From: an uncultured Lachnospiraceae bacterium
GTDB taxonomy: Bacteria > Bacillota > Clostridia > Lachnospirales > Lachnospiraceae
Length of the DNA: 55,917 bases
Reading direction: 5' to 3'
Assembly: GCA_947576945.1 (NCBI GenBank)
Contig: CANPTH010000026.1
Coordinates: 1-55,917 of the forward strand
Both the position numbers and the translations under genes were made by a program. Shown one piece after another: positions 7,080-13,808 of this stretch (its first letter is position 1; each line of letters opens with the position of its first letter). The notes under the pieces are model-generated. The model made no database searches and was not told the DNA's origin. It worked only from the letters and a program-made list of their open reading frames with translations.

Positions 7080-8768
7080 ATGTTACATTTCAGATTTTCC
7101 ATGCCCTTACATTTTATGATGCTTTACGGAAGTGTGCTGCTGCTCATGGTGCTGGCGCTGCGCCTTCTTCTGAAAAAGAGACTGCCAGGCTATGTTTTCC
7201 CCCTTTTGTGGGGACTGGTGATCGTCCGCTTTCTCGTCCCCTTCTCCTTAAGCAGCCCGCTCAGCGTGAAGGCTCCCGGCCTGCTTTCAGCGCCTGCAGT
7301 CACAAGCGTCACTGTTTCCGCAGAAGCCGCCGCCTACAATGAACCCTCTACGGAATATCTTTCCGAGGATACGGAGATTTCTTCCGTCACAGAAGACGCG
7401 GGCACAAATGATGCCATCGTCACAAGCATGCCGGGTGCATCCGCCACGGCCGATTCCCATCTGACTGCAGATACCGACTTTGTCATCTCCCAGTCAACGG
7501 AAAACGCAACAGATCGCTCCACTGTCCTGTCAACGGACGTCCTGCCTTTCTTCTACAGGTATGATTCGCTGCGAACCCTGCTGCCGGTCTTCTATCTGTC
7601 CGGCGTCATCGTTACGGCGCTCCTCCTGCTGCTGCAAAGACAACGCTATGTCCGGAGGCTGAGAGATAGCCTGCTGGTGGAGCACAACGAAACCGTCAAT
7701 ACGCTCCTGCGCGAGATGCAGATGGCACATATTCTGGTCTTTACCAATGACGAGATCGCCTCCCCTCTCGTGTGCGGCCTTCTCTCACCCCGTATTTATC
7801 TGCCGGCACGGATGGACTTTGGGAATACGGAGATGCTGCGCCACATCCTGGCTCATGAGACCATGCATATCAGACGCCGGGATAACTGGGTTAAGACGGC
7901 CATGTTGGCCACGCTCTGCCTCAACTGGTTTAACCCGCTTGTCTGGCTGATGGCCGGATGCCTGGCATCCGATCTGGAAACCGCCTGCGACGAAGCCGTG
8001 CTGCGCGCCTGCCGGGAGGAAAATGCAAGACAAAGCTATGCCTGCAGCCTCCTTGCCATGGCCGTGAGCGCCAGCCGTTCTCCCCTCCTGTACAGCGCCT
8101 TTTCCAAGACAGAGGTAGAGAGAAGGATCCAGCGCGTACTGCGCTACAAAAGGACGTCCCTCCTCATGCTGTTCGCCGTCTCCCTGCTGCTTACCTGCAG
8201 TACCGTGGTGTGCGCTACCGGCGGCCAGGCTCCCTTTGACTCCTGCCTGAGCAGTACCTGCTATTACGGGAGTCCCGATTCCCGCTGGGCCTTCAAGGTT
8301 TCTCTGACCCGCGACATCGCGCTTGGCAGGAATCCCGGAAAACGGGCAGATGACACGATCCTGGCTGTCTTAAAGGCGGACGACACCGGCGATCCCGACC
8401 TGATGGCGGAACGGATCAGGGAAGCTCTGTCTGCTGAATTCCATGTGGAAAAGAATGCCTTTGCCCTCAGCTATACCCTCTGCCTCGATTCGGAGACCGA
8501 AGCCGAAGAATACGCATCCTGGGGCCTGACCAGAAATGAAAACGGTTTTTTTCTCTATCAGGGCAGCCCGGTCCACAGTTTCGCCGATGAGCTGAACAAA
8601 ATCTGGCAGTCCAATATGAACGGCAGTCTGGATATCGTCGTCCACCGCGACCGGTACGGCTGCATCTCCACCGTCGTCGCGACAACCGAAGACGGCACCG
8701 TAGTCAGTCTCTTCTCCACCCCGGAGGAAGAAAGCGATTCCTCCTACGACCGGACAAAACACCAGTAG
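7080..8768 (+). CDS. BlaR1/MecR1-like M56-family membrane zinc metallopeptidase
   Basis: 562 residues. Two membrane helices lie within residues 1-62, followed by a Ser/Thr-rich external stretch (70-155) and another helix (about 170-188). A cytoplasmic M56 peptidase domain has the zinc motif HETMH (residues 259-263) and the downstream ligand region CDEAVLRAC. A last helix (about 360-378) leads to a C-terminal external domain of about 185 residues. That domain lacks the STQK/penicillin-binding motifs of BlaR1, so the signal is unlikely to be a beta-lactam read by a PBP-like sensor. The ribosome site AAGGAGG lies within the end of the repressor gene. The gene is convergent with, and overlaps by 25 bases, the ABC permease remnant. 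Confidence 0.86.
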   Translation: MLHFRFSMPLHFMMLYGSVLLLMVLALRLLLKKRLPGYVFPLLWGLVIVRFLVPFSLSSPLSVKAPGLLSAPAVTSVTVSAEAAAYNEPSTEYLSEDTEISSVTEDAGTNDAIVTSMPGASATADSHLTADTDFVISQSTENATDRSTVLSTDVLPFFYRYDSLRTLLPVFYLSGVIVTALLLLLQRQRYVRRLRDSLLVEHNETVNTLLREMQMAHILVFTNDEIASPLVCGLLSPRIYLPARMDFGNTEMLRHILAHETMHIRRRDNWVKTAMLATLCLNWFNPLVWLMAGCLASDLETACDEAVLRACREENARQSYACSLLAMAVSASRSPLLYSAFSKTEVERRIQRVLRYKRTSLLMLFAVSLLLTCSTVVCATGGQAPFDSCLSSTCYYGSPDSRWAFKVSLTRDIALGRNPGKRADDTILAVLKADDTGDPDLMAERIREALSAEFHVEKNAFALSYTLCLDSETEAEEYASWGLTRNENGFFLYQGSPVHSFADELNKIWQSNMNGSLDIVVHRDRYGCISTVVATTEDGTVVSLFSTPEEESDSSYDRTKHQ

Positions 8769-9571
8769 ACAACCGGCAGCACCGCCGCCGCACCAATCCC
8801 GTACAGCACAAGCAGGATGGGCACCGCTCCCATTACCCGGCCGCCCAGCGTATACAGGTCAAAGTAATCCAGCGCTGTGCCCACCTGCAGCAGTCTGTCC
8901 GGCAATAACCCCAGAATCTTATTGACTGCAGCACTTTCCAGATTCCCCAGAAAAGACGGCAGGAAAATCAGCACAAAGGGCACCATCACCGCCGGCACGG
9001 CGGATCTTACCTTGGCAGACACCAGCATACACAGGCCTGCCATAAACAGACATCCCACATAGCCGCCTGCCGCGATCAGCACATATTTCTGCCAGACCGT
9101 AAGGTGATAGAAACATTTCCAATCCCCCTGCTCCGTCTGCACCGGGCAATTCCAGCCGTCCGCACCCAGATAGCCCAGCACCGCAGCGCTGTAGATGAGC
9201 GTCACCATCCAGTAGACTGCCGTGACGATCCCGACTCCGGCCCACACCTTGGCCGCCACCGCCCTGTCTCTTCCGTGGCAGGAAGCGAAGAACACCGCAT
9301 CCGCCCGCCAGACGAATTCATTGGAGAAAATGCCGGCCACCAGATAGCCCAGAAACAGCATAGTGATCATCACCACCGTCGGCGCAAATGTAAACAGCTG
9401 CGTCCACCCCTTCCGATAATCATAGTAAAATGGCGACTCAAGGCTCTCATACTGTCCGATCAGATATGCCTTTTCCGCTTCCGAATACTGATCACCGGCC
9501 TCATCCGCAAGCCACTCCTGCAAGAGTCTTGTCCTGTTCTCATAGAAGGCTCCCGCCGCCTCTTCCGTCAA
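8744..9571 (-). CDS. ABC-2 type transporter permease, N-terminally truncated
   Basis: Up to 275 residues in frame, with no credible start: the only nearby start codon is a TTG directly at the end of the ATPase gene and there is no ribosome site. Residues 50-275 carry about five membrane segments. The first membrane helix and most of the external loop expected in this family are missing. The reading frame begins inside a hydrophilic segment rich in Glu/Ala/Tyr. The upstream ATPase also stops short, so one deletion probably removed the 3' end of that gene and the 5' end of this one. It may no longer make a functional permease. Confidence 0.65.
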   Translation of the reverse strand: MTEEAAGAFYENRTRLLQEWLADEAGDQYSEAEKAYLIGQYESLESPFYYDYRKGWTQLFTFAPTVVMITMLFLGYLVAGIFSNEFVWRADAVFFASCHGRDRAVAAKVWAGVGIVTAVYWMVTLIYSAAVLGYLGADGWNCPVQTEQGDWKCFYHLTVWQKYVLIAAGGYVGCLFMAGLCMLVSAKVRSAVPAVMVPFVLIFLPSFLGNLESAAVNKILGLLPDRLLQVGTALDYFDLYTLGGRVMGAVPILLVLYGIGAAAVLPVVYWCFVRS

Positions 9572-10350
9572 AGAATCCGCAGCTGTGCTTCCCCATGCAG
9601 GGTCTTGATATTGGAAACTTTGTATCGTTTCGTGTAGGAAGCTGCCTCATTTCGCGGTACGCTCACCCGCCATACCTGCTCCGGCATTCCGGCGGTCAGT
9701 TCTTCCGTCGTACCGGCAATACAGATTTTCCCGTCTTTCATCAACAGAATCTCATTGGCGATATACTCGATGTCCGACACGATATGCGTGGATAAAAGCA
9801 CCAGTCTGTCCTGTGCCAGCTCACTGATCAGATTGCGGAAGCGGATTCTCTCGTTGGGATCAAGCCCCGCCGTCGGCTCATCCAGAATCAGGATCCTGGG
9901 ATCATTCAGCATGGCCTGGGCGATTCCCACCCGCCGCTTCATGCCGCCGGACAGCTTCTTCATCTTCTTGTTCTCCGCCTTCTCAAGCCCCACCTGCTGC
10001 AGCAAAAGCGCGGTCCGCTGTCTGGCTGCAGCAGGCCGCAGTCCCTTGATGGAACTGATATAGCGCAGATAATCCCTGACCGTAAAATCCGGATAAAAAC
10101 CGAAATCCTGCGGCAGATACCCCAATACTCTGCGATATGCGCCGTCCAGCTCAAAAATATCTTTCCCATTCCACAAGATCCTTCCTCCCGTCGGCTTCAA
10201 CAGGGTGCACAGTATCCGCATCAACGTAGTCTTCCCCGCTCCATTCACGCCCAGAAGTCCATAGACCCCCGTCGTCAAAGTACAGGATACCCCGTCAACC
10301 GCCGTCACATCCTGAAATCTCTTTGTCAGATTTTCTATTTCCAGTTTCAT
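9568..10350 (-). CDS. ABC transporter ATP-binding protein, C-terminally shortened
   Basis: 260 residues. Walker A is GVNGAGKTT, Q-loop region GYLPQDFGFYPDFTV, signature LSGGMKRRVG, Walker B ILILDEPTAGLDP and H-loop LLSTHIVSDIE. Related ATPases continue for about 30 residues past the KVSNI segment, ending in a PTLEDVYLYYF-like tail; here the frame stops at LRIL. The adjacent permease frame lacks its beginning, so a deletion junction is likely near 9570. The start ATG follows GGAGGCGGGG, which forms the end of a purine-rich tandem repeat. Together with the membrane protein upstream it probably belongs to an ECF-sigma-controlled operon. Confidence 0.82.
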   Translation of the reverse strand: MKLEIENLTKRFQDVTAVDGVSCTLTTGVYGLLGVNGAGKTTLMRILCTLLKPTGGRILWNGKDIFELDGAYRRVLGYLPQDFGFYPDFTVRDYLRYISSIKGLRPAAARQRTALLLQQVGLEKAENKKMKKLSGGMKRRVGIAQAMLNDPRILILDEPTAGLDPNERIRFRNLISELAQDRLVLLSTHIVSDIEYIANEILLMKDGKICIAGTTEELTAGMPEQVWRVSVPRNEAASYTKRYKVSNIKTLHGEAQLRIL

Positions 10351-10363
10351 AATCCCCGCCTCC

Positions 10364-10453
10364 TTTTATCCTTCCATCTCCTTCTATCCTTCTGTCTCTT
10401 TCTATTCTTCTGTCTCCTTCTATTCTTCCGTCTCTTTCTATCCTTCCGTCTCC
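10364..10453 (-). repeat. Five tandem 18-bp purine-only repeats
   Basis: Five consecutive 18-bp units, consensus on the minus strand RGAGACRGAAGRATAGAA, with only transitions between units. They start inside the last codons of the membrane protein gene (its stop is within the first unit) and run into the ribosome site of the ATPase gene. On the transcript the stretch is all A/G apart from single C and T positions per unit. Confidence 0.85.
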
Positions 10454-11202
10454 TCCAGGACTGCCCTGCAATTCCTCTGCCCCCTGTAAATACAGTAGAG
10501 CAGGTAACAGAATGCCGTCACCAATACGCCATACCAGACAGGCACAGACACCTTTTCATAGAGATTCCCCAGCAGTACCACCTGCAGCCAGATTCCGGAC
10601 CAGAGCAGGCACAAAAACACAGTGAATGCTTCCGGACAGGCCCGCCTGCTGTACAGCGTGCGGAAACAGATGCAGCAGGTCACTGTCAGCGGCAGGAAAA
10701 ACTGGAGCATGATCTCTTCCGGCACAAGCTGCCCGCCTCCCACGTTCACTAGGAAAAAAGCTGTCAGCATCAGCACATCAACCATTGCAAATGCGAACAA
10801 TCTGGCCGCATAGATCTGCCGCAGCGAGTAAAAGGCTGCTCCCTCTACTTCCATTGCGTTCCTTTCCCGGTTCTTCCACAACTCCGGCAGCAGGAGAACG
10901 CCAAACAGCGGCGCCGCGACTCCCATGATCCGCTGCTCATAAGAATTTCCTTCCATATACCTGATGAGCATACACAGAGCCACCAGTACCATTCCCTGCA
11001 GCACCCACCACCGCCTGCGGATATAGCCGGCCTGCTGGTAGAGAAATTCCGCTCCCGTCAGGATATCGTCGCCCTCTCCCTCATAGAATGCCGCTTTTGC
11101 ACTGCGGACTACCTCCTGCAAATGCTCTCTCCTGTGCGGCGGTGACAGGGCATTCTCCTGCAGCCGCAGTCTTTCTTTGAATTGTCTGTCTGTTCTATTC
11201 AC
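10438..11202 (-). CDS. Membrane protein of an ECF-sigma-linked ABC operon
   Basis: 254 residues from the GTG at 11202, chosen because GGGGGT lies about seven bases upstream and because the extension to 11286 has no family-like sequence. The N-terminal 75 residues are hydrophilic and basic, then six membrane segments follow. I do not recognise a named family. Its place between an ECF sigma gene and an ABC ATPase/permease pair suggests a sensor or anti-sigma-like role, but no conserved anti-sigma motif is seen. An ECF-type promoter (11350-11377) identical in core to that of the sigma gene precedes it. The 3' end runs into an 18-bp minisatellite. Confidence 0.7.
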   Translation of the reverse strand: MNRTDRQFKERLRLQENALSPPHRREHLQEVVRSAKAAFYEGEGDDILTGAEFLYQQAGYIRRRWWVLQGMVLVALCMLIRYMEGNSYEQRIMGVAAPLFGVLLLPELWKNRERNAMEVEGAAFYSLRQIYAARLFAFAMVDVLMLTAFFLVNVGGGQLVPEEIMLQFFLPLTVTCCICFRTLYSRRACPEAFTVFLCLLWSGIWLQVVLLGNLYEKVSVPVWYGVLVTAFCYLLYCIYRGQRNCRAVLEETEG

Positions 11203-11349
11203 ACATGCACCCCCATATCGCCCTCTTGACAGATCATGATCGTCCTGCCTGTCAGTCTCCTGCAGACACAGCAAGACGCCGGACACAGTCTCTTTGAAAA
11301 TCGCTTTCTATAATCAATGACATCAGAAATTTCGTTTACTCTATCTATA

Positions 11350-11377
11350 ATAACGCTGGCAAATCACAAAAAGATAG
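11350..11377 (-). promoter_or_regulatory. ECF-type promoter of the membrane protein/ABC operon
   Basis: On the minus strand CTATCT, 16 bases, CGTTAT. The 12-base block CTATCTTTTTGT and the CGTTAT element are identical to those upstream of the ECF sigma gene (13152-13179), with the same spacing, while the intervening ten bases differ. This is the pattern expected of promoters read by one ECF sigma factor. Confidence 0.65.
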
Positions 11378-11396
11378 CCGCATAAAAAAGAACAGC

Positions 11397-11444
11397 AAAA
11401 AACCTCTGCTGCCCTGTTATCGCTTTCGCTCAGACCGCAGAGGT
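11397..11444 (-). terminator. Intrinsic terminator behind the methyltransferase gene
   Basis: On the minus strand AACCTCTGC and GCAGAGGTT form a perfect 9-bp stem with a 26-base loop, followed by TTTTTT overlapping the stem end. It is about 100 bases past the methyltransferase stop. Confidence 0.7.
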
Positions 11445-11489
11445 TCTCCAATATCAGATCTTTTTGATTATAGTTTTGATTATAACTTA

Positions 11490-11528
11490 CCCTCAGTGAA
11501 CAAAGGTACACACGGTTTGTTCACTGAG
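11490..11528. repeat. Dispersed 26-bp repeat, palindromic copy
   Basis: CTCAGTGAACAAA at 11492-11504 and TTTGTTCACTGAG at 11516-11528 form a perfect 13-bp inverted repeat with an 11-base loop. The left half plus loop matches other intergenic sites at 18374-18399, 19632-19657 and, more weakly, 21442-21458. It lies directly downstream of the methyltransferase stop. Confidence 0.7.
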
Positions 11529-11545
11529 AGTATTATAATGAAATA

Positions 11546-12307
11546 TCACTCGCCCTTCCTCGCGATCACGCAATACCAGTCTGCCTCATCCACATCCTCC
11601 CTCTGCAGACAAGCCGGAAAATTCATAATCTTAATATCTTCATAGCGCAGTTCCCTCAGCTTATGCAGTAGCAGCTCTCTCTTGACCGGAATGTAATGCT
11701 CCTCGAATTTCTCCTTTTGGAAAATCCTGTTGTCCTTTTCAAAAGTATAGAGCAGGTGGAACGTCATCGAATCGTCTTCGTGATAATCCCACACCTGGAT
11801 CAGATTGACCCTCGTATCCCCGTCAAAAAACGGGTTGTACAGGTAGAATCTGTTCCGCTCCCGCAGGATCTTATCCCAGTTGCGCACGTCAAAATACAGA
11901 TACCCGCCCGGGTTTACCAGCCGGTCCATCTGCCCAAGCGTCGCCAGGACATCTTCATTGCTCACATAAGGCAGCGAATTTCCCGTGCTGGCGACACAGT
12001 CAAATTTCTCCGAAAACTGTTCGGAAACCGAGCGGAAATCGCAGCACTTCACTTCTATATCCACATTTTTCTTCTGTGCCTTTTGCCTGCACCGTGCCAA
12101 CATCGTCTCACTCAGATCGGAGCCGTACAGACGAACCCCCAGTTCCGCCAACGGCAGTGTCACATTACCGGAACCGATGCTCACATCCAGAAACGTTTTC
12201 ACCGGTTTGTCCTGCAATACAATCTCCCAATGTTTTCTGTATGCCTCGTATCTGCTTTCATCCTCCAGCAGATCATAAATGTCCGCCCTGTCGTATACAC
12301 TGGCCAT
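11546..12307 (-). CDS. Class I SAM-dependent methyltransferase
   Basis: 253 residues from the ATG at 12307, preceded by GGGAGGAG at a seven-base spacing; the open frame to 12409 is an extension without support. Motif I is FLDVSIGSGNVTLPLAELG (about residue 36), motif II has YGSDLSETML and motif IV FDCVASTGNSLPYV, all typical of small-molecule or unassigned methyltransferases of the Methyltransf_11/25 type. The substrate cannot be told. The gene has its own promoter (12492-12521), a structured leader and its own terminator, and it lies between an ECF sigma gene and that sigma factor's presumed target operon, as if inserted there. Confidence 0.8.
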   Translation of the reverse strand: MASVYDRADIYDLLEDESRYEAYRKHWEIVLQDKPVKTFLDVSIGSGNVTLPLAELGVRLYGSDLSETMLARCRQKAQKKNVDIEVKCCDFRSVSEQFSEKFDCVASTGNSLPYVSNEDVLATLGQMDRLVNPGGYLYFDVRNWDKILRERNRFYLYNPFFDGDTRVNLIQVWDYHEDDSMTFHLLYTFEKDNRIFQKEKFEEHYIPVKRELLLHKLRELRYEDIKIMNFPACLQREDVDEADWYCVIARKGE

Positions 12308-12411
12308 AATAATTCTCCTCCCGTTTTTGATCAATCCTGTCTTTCTTCTTCGCTTTCTGACTGCTTGTCTAGCACTCGTCACATTCCTTAAATATATAGT
12401 AAACGGCATAA

Positions 12412-12479
12412 CAAATTTCTGTTTCCAGCTCTTGCAGGAGCCATATACGGCAGCTCCTGCAAGGCCGAAAACGAAATTT
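12412..12479. repeat. Long imperfect hairpin in the methyltransferase leader
   Basis: A perfect 11-bp inverted repeat (cttgcaggagc 12431-12441 and gctcctgcaag 12453-12463) is enclosed by outer arms aaatttctgtttc and gaaaacgaaattt that pair imperfectly. The element falls between the promoter and the start of the methyltransferase gene and just after the sigma gene stop. It could act as terminator of the sigma gene, as an attenuator, or be a small palindromic repeat. Confidence 0.55.
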
Positions 12480-12491
12480 CTAATATCGTTA

Positions 12492-12521
12492 ACTATAACA
12501 CTGCAAAGCGACCGTTGTCAA
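12492..12521 (-). promoter_or_regulatory. Promoter of the methyltransferase gene
   Basis: On the minus strand TTGACA, 18 bases, TATAGT. It starts nine bases after the sigma gene stop and would give a leader of about 180 bases that contains the long hairpin. Confidence 0.6.
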
Positions 12522-12529
12522 GGAAAACG

Positions 12530-13042
12530 CTACTCCCCGTCTCCCAAATACCCGGCCAGCAATTCCCGTGCCCGTCTGATCCTGTACTTTACAAGCGGCA
12601 GACCGATTCCCAGCATCACCGCAATATCCTTCTGTTTCTGTTCCTGCAGAAAATAGAGCACCGCAACTTCGCGCACCTCCTCCGGCAGCCGCTTAAAAGC
12701 CATCTGCACATCCAACCGCTCCTCTGCCTTGTCCGCACGCATATCCGCCTGCTCCGGCATCGTCTCCGTCGCGATCTCCTTATGCTTCCTGTGATAATCA
12801 TGGCACGTGTTGGCGGCGATCACATACAGGTAGTTGGCCGCCTTTCCATAATGCCTGTACTGCTTCAACGACCGGAAAAACCGCTCAAATGTTTCCTGCG
12901 TCATATCCTCCGCATAACCATGATCCCCGATATGCACCTGACAGTAGGACAAAATCCGGGGATAATATTTTTCCACAAAAATCTCGATCGCCTTTTCGTC
13001 TCCCATGCGCATTTTCTGCACAAGCAAAAAATCTCTGTCCAT
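12530..13042 (-). CDS. ECF-type RNA polymerase sigma factor
   Basis: 170 residues from the ATG at 13042, nine bases after GAGGGG; an ATG at 13051 abuts the ribosome site and is less likely. Region 2 has YYPRILSYCQ and DMTQETFERFFRSL, region 4 has RLPEEVREVAVLYFLQ and the helix-turn-helix KDIAVMLGIGLPLVKYRIRRARELL. The size is that of a minimal ECF factor. Its own promoter (13152-13179) shares the CTATCTTTTTGT...CGTTAT core with that of the downstream membrane protein/ABC operon, so autoregulation is likely. No recognisable anti-sigma gene adjoins it, unless the 254-residue membrane protein plays that part. Confidence 0.87.
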   Translation of the reverse strand: MDRDFLLVQKMRMGDEKAIEIFVEKYYPRILSYCQVHIGDHGYAEDMTQETFERFFRSLKQYRHYGKAANYLYVIAANTCHDYHRKHKEIATETMPEQADMRADKAEERLDVQMAFKRLPEEVREVAVLYFLQEQKQKDIAVMLGIGLPLVKYRIRRARELLAGYLGDGE

Positions 13043-13151
13043 ACCGGACATCCCCTCGCTTTGTCTATACTGGTCTTTGCACTCTGTTCCTGCCTTCTAC
13101 TTGTGCATCCCGCTTCTGCATTCCGTATCACGAATTGCTCTTTCTATCAAT

Positions 13152-13179
13152 ATAACGTTGCCAGTCAACAAAAAGATAG
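13152..13179 (-). promoter_or_regulatory. ECF-type autoregulatory promoter of the sigma gene
   Basis: On the minus strand CTATCT, 16 bases, CGTTAT, about 110 bases upstream of the sigma gene. Matches 11350-11377 in both boxes, in the T-run after the -35, and in spacing. Confidence 0.65.
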
Positions 13180-13240
13180 TTTCCGCGTATGAAAAATATA
13201 CTGCCCCATCCAGCCGCACATGATCAGCTGTTTCACATGT

Positions 13241-13289
13241 TCAACTGCTTCTCATGCTCAACTGCTTCTCATGCTCAACTGTTTCTCAC
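13241..13289. repeat. Tandem 17-bp repeat at the yccF gene end
   Basis: TCAACTGCTTCTCATGC occurs twice exactly (13241-13257, 13258-13274) and a third partial copy (13275-13289) spans the stop codon of the YccF gene. It is probably a small slippage array with no evident function. Confidence 0.75.
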
Positions 13290-13643
13290 AATCGTCGCAC
13301 CAAACGGCATCAGCGCAAGTTTTGCGATCTTAAAGCACTGCAGGCCAAAGGGGATACCGATGATCGTAATGCAAAGCAGCAGGCCGTTTATCGTCGCTCC
13401 CACTGCCAGCGGAATCCCGCTGACGATCAGCCACACGATATTCGCCAGCAGCGATATGGTCCCACCGCCATACTGTACGTCCTTCCCAAAAGGAAAGAAA
13501 GCCACGGAAGCAAACTTAAAACACTGCCGCCCGATCGGAATCCCGATGATCGTTATACACCACAGCAGGCCGGCAAATGTCCATGACAGCCCCTGCAGAA
13601 TTCCTCCACAAAAAAACCAGATCAAATTTCCCAGACAACCCAT
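13275..13643 (-). CDS. YccF domain-containing membrane protein
   Basis: 122 residues from the ATG at 13643 (AAAGG upstream). The frame is open to 13805 but that extension is Cys/Lys rich and unlike the family. The protein is two related halves, each with a membrane stretch followed by LLWCITIIGIPIGRQCFK or LLLCITIIGIPFGLQCFK, the hallmark duplicated motif of the YccF (DUF307) family of inner-membrane proteins. Function is unknown in general. The gene lies alone, downstream of the large FtsX-type permease. Confidence 0.88.
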   Translation of the reverse strand: MGCLGNLIWFFCGGILQGLSWTFAGLLWCITIIGIPIGRQCFKFASVAFFPFGKDVQYGGGTISLLANIVWLIVSGIPLAVGATINGLLLCITIIGIPFGLQCFKIAKLALMPFGATIVRNS

Positions 13644-13721
13644 ACCAGTAATATCCTTTCTCCAAAACCATGCCACTCCTGCCTGCATGCAAGAGCAGCA
13701 CATTCTCTGTTTTTTATCATA

Positions 13722-13745
13722 AAACGCCCTTTTGAAAAAGCGTTT
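13722..13745 (-). terminator. Possible terminator behind the FtsX-type permease gene
   Basis: On the minus strand AAACGC and GCGTTT flank a 12-base loop and are followed by TTATG. The stem is short and the U-run poor, so the call is weak; the position, 64 bases after the stop, fits. Confidence 0.35.
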
Positions 13746-13808
13746 CACAGGTTTACTATTTGCCTGCTGCACTTTTATGTCATCACAGCATCGGCACGGC
13801 AACACTCT

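Noticed and set aside
10364..10453. CRISPR-like array
   Set aside because: The units are contiguous with no spacers, 18 bp long and degenerate; a minisatellite.
11546..12409. Methyltransferase start at 12409
   Set aside because: The 34-residue extension is Arg/Lys-rich, overlaps the structured leader, and the ATG at 12307 has a strong GGGAGGAG.
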